Shown here in pieces: positions 1-9,239 of a stretch of 64,000 nucleotides of DNA (its first letter is position 1; every line of letters begins with the position of its first letter). The stretch spans positions 2,108,001 through 2,172,000 of the forward strand of contig CP065007.1 of NCBI GenBank assembly GCA_016699715.1. The letters run 5' to 3'. The DNA comes from Candidatus Competibacteraceae bacterium. GTDB taxonomy: Bacteria > Pseudomonadota > Gammaproteobacteria > Competibacterales > Competibacteraceae. The notes below the pieces were generated by a model that saw only the letters and a program-made list of their open reading frames with translations, searched no databases and was not told the DNA's origin. The translations under genes and the position numbers were made by a program.

Positions 1-2
1 CT

Positions 3-722
3 CCGGCCGAACCCGCCGCTCCGGCCGAACCCGCCGCGCTGGTCGAACCCACCGCGCCGGTCGAACCCGTGACCTCGCCAGCCGAATCCGCCGCGCCAGT
101 CGAACCCGCCGCGCTGGTCGAACCCACCGCGCCGGTCGAACCCGTGACCTCGCCGGCTGAGCCCGCGCCCGACGCAGCCCCGATTCCTGTTAGCCCGGCC
201 GAAACCCCGATTGAACCGCCCGCCACCGCTCCGGCCGAACCCGCCGCGCCGATCGAACCCGTGACCTCGCCGGCTGAGCCCGTGACCTCACCGATCGAAC
301 CCGTGACCTCACCGTCTGAGCCCGCACCCGACGCAGCCCCGATTCCTGTTAGCCCGGCCGAAACCCCGATTGAACCGCCCGCCACCGCTCCGGCCGAACC
401 CGCCGCGCCGATCGAACCCGTGACCTCACCGGCTGAGCCCGCGCCCGACGCAGCCCCGATTCCTGTTAGCCCGGCCGAAACCCCGATTGAACCGCCCGCC
501 ACCGCTCCGGCCGAACCCGCCGCGCCGATCGAGCCCGTGACCTCGCCGGCTGAGCCCGTGACCTCACCGGCTGAGCCCGCGCCCGACGCAGCCCCGATTC
601 CTGTTAGCCCGACCGAAACCCCGATTGAACCGCCCGCCACCGCTCCGGCCGAATCCGCCGCGACCGCCAATAACGGGGCGGCACCCGCGCCGATTTCACC
701 CGCTCCCGCATCAGGTCAATAA
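3..722 (+). CDS. Pro/Ala/Glu-rich repeat protein, C-terminal part (5' end outside window)
   Basis: The reading frame is open from the left edge to a TAA at 720-722, so only the C-terminal ~239 residues are visible. The whole visible part is low-complexity Pro, Ala, Glu, Thr and Ser, built from a 39-residue unit (EPAPDAAPIPVSPAETPIEP and its continuation) with variable numbers of a 7-residue EPVTSPA-type subunit. No catalytic domain or membrane segment is visible. It ends 4 bases before bamB. In many gammaproteobacteria the gene before bamB is the TPR protein yfgM, so this could be the disordered tail of such a protein, but the defining part lies outside the window. Function is not known; a periplasmic spacer or linker role is only a guess. 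Confidence 0.6.
   Translation, partial: PAEPAAPAEPAALVEPTAPVEPVTSPAESAAPVEPAALVEPTAPVEPVTSPAEPAPDAAPIPVSPAETPIEPPATAPAEPAAPIEPVTSPAEPVTSPIEPVTSPSEPAPDAAPIPVSPAETPIEPPATAPAEPAAPIEPVTSPAEPAPDAAPIPVSPAETPIEPPATAPAEPAAPIEPVTSPAEPVTSPAEPAPDAAPIPVSPTETPIEPPATAPAESAATANNGAAPAPISPAPASGQ
58..660 (+). repeat. In-frame tandem repeats (117-bp unit plus 21-bp subunits)
   Basis: The block beginning GCCCG(C/A)(G/A)CCCGACGCAG recurs at 161, 320, 437 and 575. The spacings are 159, 117 and 138 bp, that is 117 bp plus 42, 0 or 21 bp. The 21-bp increments encode EPVTSPA-like heptapeptides. All increments are multiples of three, so copy-number changes would alter protein length without breaking the frame. The copies are nearly identical at DNA level, which implies recent duplication. 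Confidence 0.85.
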
Positions 723-726
723 TCCC

Positions 727-1875
727 ATGATCCGCCGCATAGTCCCGTTACTGCTCCTTATTCTGAGCGCCGGATGTAGCTGGTTCGGCGGCTCCGACAA
801 CTCGATCCCACCGGCCGAACTGATATCCGTTGCCCAACCGATCAATGTACAACAGCTTTGGGAAACTCAGGTCGGCTCTGGCACGGAGAAGCAATTTATC
901 CGGTTGACCCCGGCGTTGCTGGATGGCCGGCTCTACGCGGCCAGCCACGATGGCACGGTGGTGGCGCTGGATGCCGTCAACGGACAGCGACTGTGGGAAA
1001 CCGCGACCCAGCTACCGATTTCCGGTGGCGTGGGTGTCAGCCAGAATGGCATGGTGTTATTCGGCACGGACAAGGGTCAGGTCGTCGCGCTGCGCCAGGA
1101 AGATGGCCAGGAAGCCTGGCGCTCCCAGGTTTCAAGCGAAGTGCTGGCTCCGCCGCGCGCTGGTGGCGATCTGGTGGTCGTGCGCAGTATCGATGGCAAA
1201 TTCACCGGCCTCGATGCCCGTACCGGGGAACGGCGCTGGGTGTACACCCATGCCGTGCCGGCGCTCAGCCTGCGCGGCAGCGCGCCGCCGCTGGTGGCCG
1301 GCAACCTGATCATCGCCGGACTGGATACCGGCAAGCTGCTGGTGCTGTCCCTGGACAAGGGGCTGCCCATCACCGAGAAGACCATCGCACCACCGCGCGG
1401 CCGCACCGAGATCGAACGACTGATCGATATCGATTCCGAACCCAAGGTGTTCGACGACACCCTGTATCTGGCGGCCTATCGCGGCAATGTGGCCGCGATC
1501 AACATGCGCGACGGCAACCTGCTATGGACCCGCAACCTGTCCAGCTATGCCGGGCTCGACGTGGATGCCCGACAGGTTTACCTCAGCGACGACACCGACG
1601 CGGTGCTGGCGCTGGATCGTGGCAACGGTGGTACGCTCTGGAAGCAGTCCGAACTGAGTGGCCGCCGGCTTTCCGCCCCGGCCGCCACCAACGATTATGT
1701 GGTCGTCGGCGATTACGAGGGCTATCTGCACTGGCTGAGCAAGGACAGTGGCCGGATCGTCGGCCGGGTTCGAGCCGCAAGCAAGAGTATCGTCGCCCCA
1801 CCCGTCGCGGCGGGCAACATCGTATTCGTGTACGGCCAGGGCGGCGCGCTCGGCGCTTTCCGGGCCGACGGATGA
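727..1875 (+). CDS. bamB: Outer membrane assembly lipoprotein BamB
   Basis: A 382-residue lipoprotein of the BAM complex, which inserts beta-barrel proteins into the outer membrane; BamB is an eight-bladed propeller that binds BamA. The ATG at 727 was chosen because it begins a signal peptide with lipobox LSAGC (Cys17), giving a mature lipoprotein; an upstream in-frame ATG at 625 would overlap the preceding gene and bury the signal. The body shows repeated PQQ-propeller strands such as ALDAVNGQRLWE, ALRQEDGQEAWR and ALDRGNGGTLWK. Length matches the family. Unlike the common hisS-yfgM-bamB-der order, it is followed here by a marC-type gene and priA. Confidence 0.93.
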   Translation: MIRRIVPLLLLILSAGCSWFGGSDNSIPPAELISVAQPINVQQLWETQVGSGTEKQFIRLTPALLDGRLYAASHDGTVVALDAVNGQRLWETATQLPISGGVGVSQNGMVLFGTDKGQVVALRQEDGQEAWRSQVSSEVLAPPRAGGDLVVVRSIDGKFTGLDARTGERRWVYTHAVPALSLRGSAPPLVAGNLIIAGLDTGKLLVLSLDKGLPITEKTIAPPRGRTEIERLIDIDSEPKVFDDTLYLAAYRGNVAAINMRDGNLLWTRNLSSYAGLDVDARQVYLSDDTDAVLALDRGNGGTLWKQSELSGRRLSAPAATNDYVVVGDYEGYLHWLSKDSGRIVGRVRAASKSIVAPPVAAGNIVFVYGQGGALGAFRADG

Positions 1876-1929
1876 AGACCCGGACGCACGGCCACGCCGT
1901 AGCCTGACGCCGTGGCTCCGGCGTCCGCC

Positions 1930-2565
1930 ATGCTGGAACAGCTCGTTACCGTCTTCGTGACCTTTTTGGTCGTGATCGACCCGATCGGCGTCGCGCCAAT
2001 GTTTTCGGCGCTGACTCGCGGCGGCAACGATCATTATCGCCGGCGCATGGCACTCAAGGGCACCTTGATCGCCACCCTCATCTGCCTGCTTTTCGTGTTC
2101 ACCGGCGATGCCCTGCTGCGCTTCCTCGGCATCAGCCTGGCGGCGTTCCGGGTCAGTGGTGGCATCCTGCTGTTCCTGCTGGCGATCGACATGGTGTTCG
2201 CCCGACCTTCCGGCCTGCGGTCGGCGACGGTACGGGAACAGGAAGAAGCGCAGTACAAAGACGATATTTCGGTGTTTCCGCTGGCATTTCCCCTGCTGGC
2301 CGGCCCCGGCACGCTGACCACCATTCTGCTCACCATCAGCGGCATACCCTCGAAGGAACAGCCCCTGCTGTTTCTGGCCGTGCTGGGTGTGCTGCTGGCC
2401 GTGCTGCTGCTGACCCTGCTAACCCTGCTGCTGGCCCCGCTGTTGATGAAACTGCTCGGTGAAACCGGCGCCAACGTGATCGACCGCCTGTTGGGCGTGA
2501 TCCTGGCGGCGCTGGCCGTTCAGTTCATGTTCGAAGGGCTGCGCGCCGGCCTGTTCGGCGCCTGA
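1930..2565 (+). CDS. MarC family integral membrane protein
   Basis: A 211-residue inner-membrane protein with about six hydrophobic segments and the MarC/UPF0056 features VVIDPIGVAPMF near the N-terminus and FPLLAGPGTLTTILL in the middle. The ATG at 1930 is preferred over the GTG at 1912 because it starts directly with the first helix (MLEQLVTVFVTFLVV). The family is widespread; its proposed multidrug role was not upheld and the true substrate is unknown. It lies between bamB and priA on the same strand with only 12 bases to priA, so cotranscription is likely. Confidence 0.82.
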   Translation: MLEQLVTVFVTFLVVIDPIGVAPMFSALTRGGNDHYRRRMALKGTLIATLICLLFVFTGDALLRFLGISLAAFRVSGGILLFLLAIDMVFARPSGLRSATVREQEEAQYKDDISVFPLAFPLLAGPGTLTTILLTISGIPSKEQPLLFLAVLGVLLAVLLLTLLTLLLAPLLMKLLGETGANVIDRLLGVILAALAVQFMFEGLRAGLFGA

Positions 2566-2577
2566 CGGGTCCGCGCC

Positions 2578-4788
2578 GTGCCCGGCCCCATTTTGCGGAT
2601 CGCCGTCCCTTCGCCTCTGGATCGGGTTTTCGATTACCTGCCACCGCCGGGCTGCGACCTGGCCACCCTGCAACCGGGCTTGCGGGTGCGGGTACCGTTC
2701 GGCCGGCGTCACGTCGTCGGTTTTCTGCTCGAACTCGGCGCCGATACCACGCTGGACCCCGCCGCGTTGCGGCCGGCGCAGACGGTGCTCGATACCGAAG
2801 CGGTGCTGCCCGCTGACGTATTGGCGCTGCTGCGATGGGCACAGCGTTACTACCATCATCCCCCTGGCGAAGTCTTCGCCGCCGCTCTGCCGACACTCTT
2901 GCGCCAAGGCGAATCGACCGAGCTATCAGCGCCGGCGCCACTCTGGCAAATCACCGCCGCCGGGCACGCCGCGCTCGCCACCGGGCTGAGTCGCGCACCC
3001 GCCCAGAGGCTACTGCTCGATTATCTGGCACGCTGTTCCGACGGCGCCGATCCCAACACCTTGCGCGCGGTGGTGCGTGACAGCACCGCCACCTTGCGCG
3101 CGCTGCGCGCCAAAAACTGGGTGGAGCCTCTCGCCCGTCCAGCCTTGGCCTTGGCGGAAACCGCGTTCGCGCCACGCCCGCCGCCCGAACTCAACGCGGC
3201 GCAGGCGGCGGCGGTGACCAGCGTCGCGGCCGAGCTGGACCGCTTCCAAGTCTTTCTGCTGGAAGGCGTCACCGGCAGCGGCAAAACCGAGGTCTACCTG
3301 CGCCTGATCGAAGCCGTGCTGGCGCGCGACCGGCAGGCGCTGGTACTGACCCCGGAAATCGGCCTGACCCCGCAATTGCTGGCCCGCTTTCGGGAGCGGC
3401 TGCCAGGACCGCTGGCCGTACTACACTCCGGCCTGAGCGATCGGGAACGATTGAATGCCTGGCTACTGGCCCGCGCCGGCACCGCCCGGGTGGTGGTCGG
3501 CACCCGCTCGGCGGTGTTCACGCCACTGCGCGCGCCGGGCATCCTCATTGTCGACGAAGAGCACGATCCGTCCTTCAAACAGCAGGAGGGCTTCCGCTAT
3601 CACGCCCGCGATCTGGCGGTCATTCGTGGCCGGCAACTCGGGATTCCGGTGGTACTGGGTTCGGCCACCCCGGCTCTGGAAAGCCGCCACAACGCCGAGC
3701 GCGGCCGCTACCGCTTGCTGCAACTACCGGAACGGGTCGGCGGCGGCGCGGAAGCGCCCATCGAGATTCTGGACGTGCGTCGCCAGCCGATGGCCGAGGG
3801 ACTGTCGCGGCCACTGCTGGAGCGAATGCGGATCCATCTGGCCCGCAACGAACAGGTGTTGCTATTTCTCAACCGGCGCGGCTTCGCCCCGATTCTGCTC
3901 TGCCACGAATGCGGCTGGCTGAGTCAGTGCCGCCACTGCGACGCCCGCATGACCTTGCATCTACGCCAGCGTCGGCTGGTCTGTCACCACTGCGGCGACA
4001 GTCAGCCGGTGGAGGCCGCCTGCCCGCTCTGCGGCAGCGTGGACCTGCGGGCGCTCGGCCACGGCACCGAACGCCTGGAGGCCGCGCTGCGGCGGGAATT
4101 TCCAGAGATCGACATCACCCGAATGGATCGCGACAGCACCCGCCGCCGTGGCAGCCTGGAAGCCTTGTTAGCCGATATTCACGACGGTGGTCGCCGTATC
4201 CTGATCGGCACCCAGATGCTGGCCAAGGGCCACCATTTCCCCGAGGTGACCCTGGTGGGAATCGTCGATGCCGACCAGGGATTGTACGGCATCGACTTTC
4301 GGGCCGGCGAGCGCATGGCGCAACTGGTCCTGCAGGTCGCCGGCCGCGCTGGCCGCGCCGAGAAGCCAGGTTCGGTCATTATTCAGACCCACCACCCCGA
4401 CCATCCGCTGCTGCACGTACTGGTCTCCCAGGGTTATCCGGCTTTCGCGGCGGCGGCACTGGCGGAGCGGCAAGCGGCATGGCTGCCCCCATTCGCCCAT
4501 CAGGCGCTGCTGCGGGCGGAAGCGGCCGAGCCGGAACGAGCCATGGCATTTCTACGAGCCGCGCGGACGCTGGCCGAGATCCGCGCCGACGGGGTCGAAC
4601 TGCTGGGTCCGGCACCCGCGCCGATGGAACGCCGGGCCGGCCGCTTTCGGGCGCAGCTGCTGCTGCAAGCGGCGCGGCGTCAGGATCTGCATCGTTTCCT
4701 GAATCCCTGGATTGCGCGGTTGCGAACGGAGCATGCGGATCGCCGGGTGCGCTGGTCCTTGGATATCGATCCGGCGGAACTCTTCTGA
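2578..4788 (+). CDS. priA: Primosomal protein N' (replication restart helicase PriA)
   Basis: A 736-residue superfamily 2 helicase that recognises abandoned replication forks and reloads the replisome. Walker A GVTGSGKTE lies near residue 230, the Walker B region VDEEHDPSFKQ near 325, and eight zinc-binding cysteines fall between about 442 and 490 (CHECGW, CRHCDA, CHHCGD, CPLCGS). The C-terminal helicase part contains DRDSTRRRG and QVAGRAGRAEK. The start is GTG at 2578, which gives the usual N-terminus (LRIAVPSPLDRVFDYLPP). Full length for the family. The next 400 bases are noncoding. Confidence 0.96.
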   Translation: MPGPILRIAVPSPLDRVFDYLPPPGCDLATLQPGLRVRVPFGRRHVVGFLLELGADTTLDPAALRPAQTVLDTEAVLPADVLALLRWAQRYYHHPPGEVFAAALPTLLRQGESTELSAPAPLWQITAAGHAALATGLSRAPAQRLLLDYLARCSDGADPNTLRAVVRDSTATLRALRAKNWVEPLARPALALAETAFAPRPPPELNAAQAAAVTSVAAELDRFQVFLLEGVTGSGKTEVYLRLIEAVLARDRQALVLTPEIGLTPQLLARFRERLPGPLAVLHSGLSDRERLNAWLLARAGTARVVVGTRSAVFTPLRAPGILIVDEEHDPSFKQQEGFRYHARDLAVIRGRQLGIPVVLGSATPALESRHNAERGRYRLLQLPERVGGGAEAPIEILDVRRQPMAEGLSRPLLERMRIHLARNEQVLLFLNRRGFAPILLCHECGWLSQCRHCDARMTLHLRQRRLVCHHCGDSQPVEAACPLCGSVDLRALGHGTERLEAALRREFPEIDITRMDRDSTRRRGSLEALLADIHDGGRRILIGTQMLAKGHHFPEVTLVGIVDADQGLYGIDFRAGERMAQLVLQVAGRAGRAEKPGSVIIQTHHPDHPLLHVLVSQGYPAFAAAALAERQAAWLPPFAHQALLRAEAAEPERAMAFLRAARTLAEIRADGVELLGPAPAPMERRAGRFRAQLLLQAARRQDLHRFLNPWIARLRTEHADRRVRWSLDIDPAELF

Positions 4789-5200
4789 ACGCCCTGTTGA
4801 CATCGCATCGCCCATCCACCCGTTCGCCCTGTCCTTTGGAGCAAGTCGCGCCTAACAAAATGGTTTAATTACGATAAAGCGATACAAATCATAACATTAT
4901 AAGCTTATACCCAGAAAACGCATAACTATTTTTCATAATTGATTTTCAGTAATTTCAAAGAATTGAAAAAAATAACTTCGTCATTGACCCTTTACTTGAC
5001 GTGGGATACGGCTAGACTTTTTGAGGCTTGCGGGGTTTCTCCGCAGCCAAGAGCAACCACTAAAGGACGTGTGGCGGGATTGATTCCCTGGGAGGCCTCT
5101 GAATCAGGTGGGTCCACCTCACCCGCGGCCGCCTTCAAGCCGCGAGTCCCGCTCGTCACGACACCCCCGTCATTTCACCTACCACCGATGGGAAATAACG
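4789..5200 (+). other. Long AT-rich intergenic region and possible structured leader upstream of the DUF485-actP pair
   Basis: No convincing gene is present. Bases 4855-4990 are strongly AT-rich against a GC-rich background. TTGACC at 4984 and TTGACG at 4996 are possible -35 elements, but no good -10 follows. The last ~170 bases turn GC-rich and can fold: GGCTTGCGG (5025-5033) pairs with CCGCAGCC (5041-5048) with one bulge, and CGCGGC (5124-5129) pairs with GCCGCG (5139-5144). This could be a structured 5' leader of the acetate-uptake operon; I do not recognise it as a known riboswitch class. Confidence 0.45.
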
Positions 5201-5509
5201 ATGCAAGACGACTTGATTCACAAGATAAAAAGTAATCCGAAGTACCACGAACTGGTTTCCAAACGCAATGTGTTCAAATGGACCATGGCGATCATCATGT
5301 TGGTGGTCTACTACGCCTTTATCCTGACGATTGCCTTCGATAGCAAATTCATGGCCCAACCGCTCTCGGCCGGCTCCGTCACCACCATCGGTATTCCGAT
5401 TGGAGTTGCGGTGATCCTGTTCGCCTTCGCCCTGACGGGTATCTACGTCTTCCGGGCCAATGCCGTCTTCGACAAGCTCACCCGCGAAATCAAGGAGGAA
5501 GTGCTATGA
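5201..5509 (+). CDS. DUF485 (YjcH-type) membrane protein, partner of ActP
   Basis: A 102-residue protein with a short basic N-terminus and two hydrophobic helices ([39 protein letters not shown]), the pattern of DUF485/YjcH proteins encoded just before acetate permease genes. The ATG at 5201 gives the standard N-terminus ([12 protein letters not shown]). Its TGA overlaps the ATG of the symporter gene by four bases (ATGA), so the two are translationally coupled. DUF485 proteins are thought to be accessory to the sodium/acetate symporter, but their role is not settled. Confidence 0.88.
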   Translation: MQDDLIHKIKSNPKYHELVSKRNVFKWTMAIIMLVVYYAFILTIAFDSKFMAQPLSAGSVTTIGIPIGVAVILFAFALTGIYVFRANAVFDKLTREIKEEVL

Positions 5510-7185
5510 GTTTCTGGAAGCGCATATTCCCGACGATCCTCTTGATGCTTGTTGCTGGCAGTGCCTTGGCCGCCGGCGGCGATCTGGGAGCAGTCAAGAA
5601 GTCGGCGGTCAACATTCCCGCCATCATCATGTTCCTGGTGTTCGTCAGCGCCACCCTGGGTATCACCTACTGGGCGGCGCAACGCACCAAGACCGCCAAG
5701 GACTTCTACGCCGCCGGCGGCGGCATCACCGGCTTCCAGAATGGCTTGGCGATCGCGGGCGACTACATGTCCGCCGCTTCGTTCCTGGGTATTTCCGGCC
5801 TGGTGTTCCTGAATGGCTATGACGGACTGATTTATTCGGTCGGCTGGCTGGTCGGCTGGCCCATCATCATGTTCCTGATTGCTGAACAACTTCGCAATCT
5901 CGGCAAGTACACCTATGCCGACATCGTGGCTTACCGCTTCGAGCGGGTGCCGATGCGCTCGCTGGCGGCCACCGCCGCGCTGATCGTGGTGGTCCTGTAC
6001 CTGATCGGCCAGATGGTCGGCGCCGGCAAACTGATCCAGTTGCTGTTCGGCCTGGATTACGTCTATGCGGTCATGATCGTGGGTGTGCTGATCATCGTTT
6101 ACGTCACGTTCGGCGGCATGTTGGCCACCACCTGGGTACAAATCATCAAGGCGGGACTGCTGCTAACCGGCGCCAGCGTCATTGCCTTCGGCGCGCTGTA
6201 CCTGGCCTCGGATGGCAGCATGAGTCCCGAGAAGATGTTTGAAAATGCCGTTGCGAAACACCCCAAGGGCCTCGCGATCATGGGACCGGGTACTTTGGTC
6301 ACCAGCCCCATTGAAGCCATCTCGCTGGGCCTGGCGCTGATGTTCGGCACCGCCGGTCTACCGCATATCCTGATGCGGTTCTTCACGGTGGGCAACGCCA
6401 TCGAGGCGCGTAAATCGGTATTCTACGCCACCGGCTGGATCGGCTATTTCTACATCCTGACCTTCCTGATGGGCTTTGGCGCCATCGTGCTGCTCACCAA
6501 TAACCCGGACTTCGCCGATCCCTCGGCAGTCGGCGGCATCATCGGCGGCCAGAACATGGCGGCGGTCAATCTCGCCCAAGCGGTGGGCGGTAACCTCCTG
6601 CTCGGCTTCATTTCCGCCGTGGCTTTTGCGACGATTCTGGCGGTGGTGTCCGGTCTGACCCTGGCCGGCGCTTCGGCCATCTCCCATGACCTGTACGCCA
6701 ACGTGTGGGCGCACGGCAATGTGGATGAGCAGCAGGAAGTGCGGGTTTCCAAGATCGCCACCGTCGTGTTGGGCATCATCGCCATCCTGCTCGGCATTGC
6801 CTTCGAGAAGCAAAACGTCGCCTACCTGGTGGCATTGACCTTCTCGGTGGCGGCCAGCGCCAACTTCCCCATTCTGTTCATGTCGATCTACTACGGCAAG
6901 ATGACCACCCGCGGTGCGTTGATCGGCGGTTGGCTCGGCCTGATCAGCGCCAGTGTGCTGGTGTTCGTTGGCCCGACCGTGTGGAAAGATATCCTTGGCA
7001 TGGGTGATCCGATCTTCCCGCTCAAGTTCCCGGCGCTGTTCTCGATGAGCATTGCCTTCCTGGGCATCTGGATCGGCTCGATCACCGATAACAGCGAACG
7101 CGCCAAGAAGGAACACGAAGCCTTCATCGCGCAGGATCTGCGTTGCCAAACCGGCATCGGCGCCGAAGGCGCGGCCAGCCACTAA
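5506..7185 (+). CDS. actP: Sodium:solute symporter, cation/acetate symporter ActP family
   Basis: A 559-residue SSS-family transporter with a cleavable-looking signal ([12 protein letters not shown]) followed by about 13 hydrophobic segments. Family features include [27 protein letters not shown] near the N-terminus, the [18 protein letters not shown] helix, and [10 protein letters not shown] mid-protein. Coupling to DUF485 by a 4-base overlap supports acetate or short monocarboxylate uptake driven by sodium or protons. An intrinsic terminator follows at 7265. Substrate is inferred from family and context; related paralogues move other monocarboxylates. Confidence 0.9.
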   Translation: MSFWKRIFPTILLMLVAGSALAAGGDLGAVKKSAVNIPAIIMFLVFVSATLGITYWAAQRTKTAKDFYAAGGGITGFQNGLAIAGDYMSAASFLGISGLVFLNGYDGLIYSVGWLVGWPIIMFLIAEQLRNLGKYTYADIVAYRFERVPMRSLAATAALIVVVLYLIGQMVGAGKLIQLLFGLDYVYAVMIVGVLIIVYVTFGGMLATTWVQIIKAGLLLTGASVIAFGALYLASDGSMSPEKMFENAVAKHPKGLAIMGPGTLVTSPIEAISLGLALMFGTAGLPHILMRFFTVGNAIEARKSVFYATGWIGYFYILTFLMGFGAIVLLTNNPDFADPSAVGGIIGGQNMAAVNLAQAVGGNLLLGFISAVAFATILAVVSGLTLAGASAISHDLYANVWAHGNVDEQQEVRVSKIATVVLGIIAILLGIAFEKQNVAYLVALTFSVAASANFPILFMSIYYGKMTTRGALIGGWLGLISASVLVFVGPTVWKDILGMGDPIFPLKFPALFSMSIAFLGIWIGSITDNSERAKKEHEAFIAQDLRCQTGIGAEGAASH

Positions 7186-7202
7186 GCAGTGGTACGCCCG
7201 AT

Positions 7203-7236
7203 CGGATGATGGCCGCGCGAGTGCGGCGATCATCCG
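7203..7236 (+). other. Strong hairpin after actP
   Basis: CGGATGAT (7203-7210) pairs perfectly with ATCATCCG (7229-7236), and inside it GCCGC pairs with GCGGC around a six-base loop. No T-run follows, so it is probably an mRNA-stabilising or 3'-end structure working together with the terminator 30 bases downstream. Confidence 0.6.
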
Positions 7237-7264
7237 ACCCCGGTCGAATCCTGCTAAGATTAAG

Positions 7265-7300
7265 CCCCTTCCGGCTCGCGCCGCGAAGGGGTTCTTATTT
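7265..7300 (+). terminator. Rho-independent terminator of the DUF485-actP operon
   Basis: CCCCTT (7265-7270) pairs with AAGGGG (7286-7291), with an inner CGGC/GCCG stem around a TCGC loop, followed by TTCTTATTT. It lies about 80 bases after the actP stop codon and before the GTG of the next gene at 7326. Confidence 0.82.
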
Positions 7301-7325
7301 GGCCAATCGGAATCGAACCACCGCC

Positions 7326-9212
7326 GTGACTATCCCGGATCATCAAGCGTTCCTCGCGCGCCTTGCTCCCTTTAACCAGCTCTCCGAACCGGAGCTGGCA
7401 CGCCTTGCCGACGAACTGAAGGTCGGTCACTTTCAACCGGGCGAAATCTTACAGAAGGCGGGTGAAGTGCCCGCCTGTCTCTACCTCATCATCGACGGCT
7501 TGGTTTACGAGGTGGACGGCGACCCCACGCTCCCGGGTCGCGAGAGCACGGAAACCGCCGCGGTCGCCAATGATGGCTCGCCCATGTGGTACGTGATCGC
7601 CCTGTATGGCGCCGAGGACGTCTTTGACGCCGGCGCCTTGCTGGAAGGCACGGGCACCCACAGTTTCGTGGTCGGCAAACCCACCCGCTGCCTGCAGATG
7701 CCACGACCGGTCTTCCTGCAAACCATTCAAAATCATCCACCGCTGGCGGCTTTCTACAATCAGAAAATTTCCCAGCGGCTCGCCACCCTGCGCGAGACCG
7801 ACGACCGCCAGGAATTGGCGGCATTCACCATCGCCAGAATTCAGGACGTCTATATTCATCCGCCGCTCTTCGTGACCGCCGAAGCCTCCATACACGAAGC
7901 CGCGCTGGCGATGAAAGCCCACAAAACCAATTCGGTGCTGGTTCGGTATGGCGATGAAGTCGGCATCGTCACCGCCACCGATCTGCGGGAAGCGGCTATC
8001 ATCCAGCGGCGCTCCGTGGACGAAGCCATCGGACCACTGGCCACCTACGACCTGATCGACATGGAGCCGGGCGATTTTCTGTTCAATGCCCTGCTGCGAA
8101 TGACCCACCACAACGTCAACCGGCTGGTGATCCGCGACAGCAAAACCATTCATGGCATTCTCGAACAGATCGATCTGCTCAGTTATCTTTCCAACCACTC
8201 GCATCTGATCGCCCTGCAAATCGACCGGGCGCGCTCCCGGGAGGATCTAAAGTGGGCCAGCCACGATCTGGTCAATGTGATCCGTGACCTGCACGACAAG
8301 GGCATCAAAATCCGCTACATCATGCAACTGGTGTCGGAACTCAATAAGAAGCTGTTGCGTAAGCTGTTTGCTCTGATCGCACCGCCGGAACTGCTGGAAA
8401 ACGCCTGCCTGCTGGTGCTGGGCAGCGAGGGCCGCGAGGAGCAGGTGCTGAAGACCGATCAGGATAATGCCCTGATCCTGCGCGACGGCTTCAGTTACCC
8501 CGATTTGGAGCGAATCACCCGCGAATTTACCGAAAGCCTGATCGATTTCGGCTATCCACGTTGTCCCGGCAACATCATGGTGTCGAACCCGTACTGGAGC
8601 AAATCGGTTGCCGCCTACAAAGACGAACTGTTTCAATGGATCGTTCATCCGAGCCATGATTCCTTTCTGCAATTCGCCATCTTCTTCGACGCCACGGCGG
8701 TGGCCGGCGACGAGAATTTGCTCCGCCATGTCAAGGACCACATGTATCGCCTGCTCGGCGACCATCGATCTTTCTACAGCCAGTTCGCCAAATCCACCGT
8801 CGCGTTTGAAACACCGTTGGGGTTTTTCACCAATTTCGTGGTCGAAAAAGACCGCGACGAGCTGGACATCAAGAAAGGCGGTATCTTCCCTATCGTTCAC
8901 GGCGCCCGCAGTTTGGCTTTGGAATACCGGTTGCCGCAGACCCATACCGTGGACCGGATCATGGCGCTAAGCCAGCGGAACCTGTTCAAGCCCTCTTTCG
9001 GCGTTGAACTGATCGAAGTCTTCATCTATCTGTCCACCTTGCGCGCCGAGGCTGGCCTGCGCAAAATCAAACAGGGAATACCGCAGGATAATTACCTGAA
9101 CCCCAAGGATCTCAACAAGCTGCAACGGGAAGTGCTGCGCGATTCGTTCAAGATCGTCAACGAATTCAAAAAATTCATCACCTATCACTTCAAACTGGGG
9201 ATGATCAGTTAA
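7326..9212 (+). CDS. cNMP-binding / CBS pair / DUF294 nucleotidyltransferase protein
   Basis: A 628-residue signalling protein. Domains in order: a cyclic-nucleotide-binding-like domain (about 1-135), two CBS motifs (about 170-285), a DUF294 nucleotidyltransferase with GSEGREEQ near 365 and DQDN near 378, and the DUF294 C-terminal substrate-binding-like region (about 480-625). The GTG at 7326 is chosen because it starts just before the cNMP domain (MTIPDHQAFLARL); the upstream in-frame ATG at 7143 lies inside actP and reads through the terminator. Proteins of this architecture often neighbour actP. By analogy with GlnD/GlnE-type transferases it may sense metabolites and nucleotidylate a partner; its target is unknown. 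Confidence 0.85.
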   Translation: MTIPDHQAFLARLAPFNQLSEPELARLADELKVGHFQPGEILQKAGEVPACLYLIIDGLVYEVDGDPTLPGRESTETAAVANDGSPMWYVIALYGAEDVFDAGALLEGTGTHSFVVGKPTRCLQMPRPVFLQTIQNHPPLAAFYNQKISQRLATLRETDDRQELAAFTIARIQDVYIHPPLFVTAEASIHEAALAMKAHKTNSVLVRYGDEVGIVTATDLREAAIIQRRSVDEAIGPLATYDLIDMEPGDFLFNALLRMTHHNVNRLVIRDSKTIHGILEQIDLLSYLSNHSHLIALQIDRARSREDLKWASHDLVNVIRDLHDKGIKIRYIMQLVSELNKKLLRKLFALIAPPELLENACLLVLGSEGREEQVLKTDQDNALILRDGFSYPDLERITREFTESLIDFGYPRCPGNIMVSNPYWSKSVAAYKDELFQWIVHPSHDSFLQFAIFFDATAVAGDENLLRHVKDHMYRLLGDHRSFYSQFAKSTVAFETPLGFFTNFVVEKDRDELDIKKGGIFPIVHGARSLALEYRLPQTHTVDRIMALSQRNLFKPSFGVELIEVFIYLSTLRAEAGLRKIKQGIPQDNYLNPKDLNKLQREVLRDSFKIVNEFKKFITYHFKLGMIS

Positions 9213-9239
9213 CCGGAAAACCCCCATGAGGCTTTCCCC

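Noticed and set aside
7143..7325. 61-residue N-terminal extension of the DUF294 protein
   Set aside because: It would start inside actP and read through the terminator; the GTG at 7326 gives the family start.
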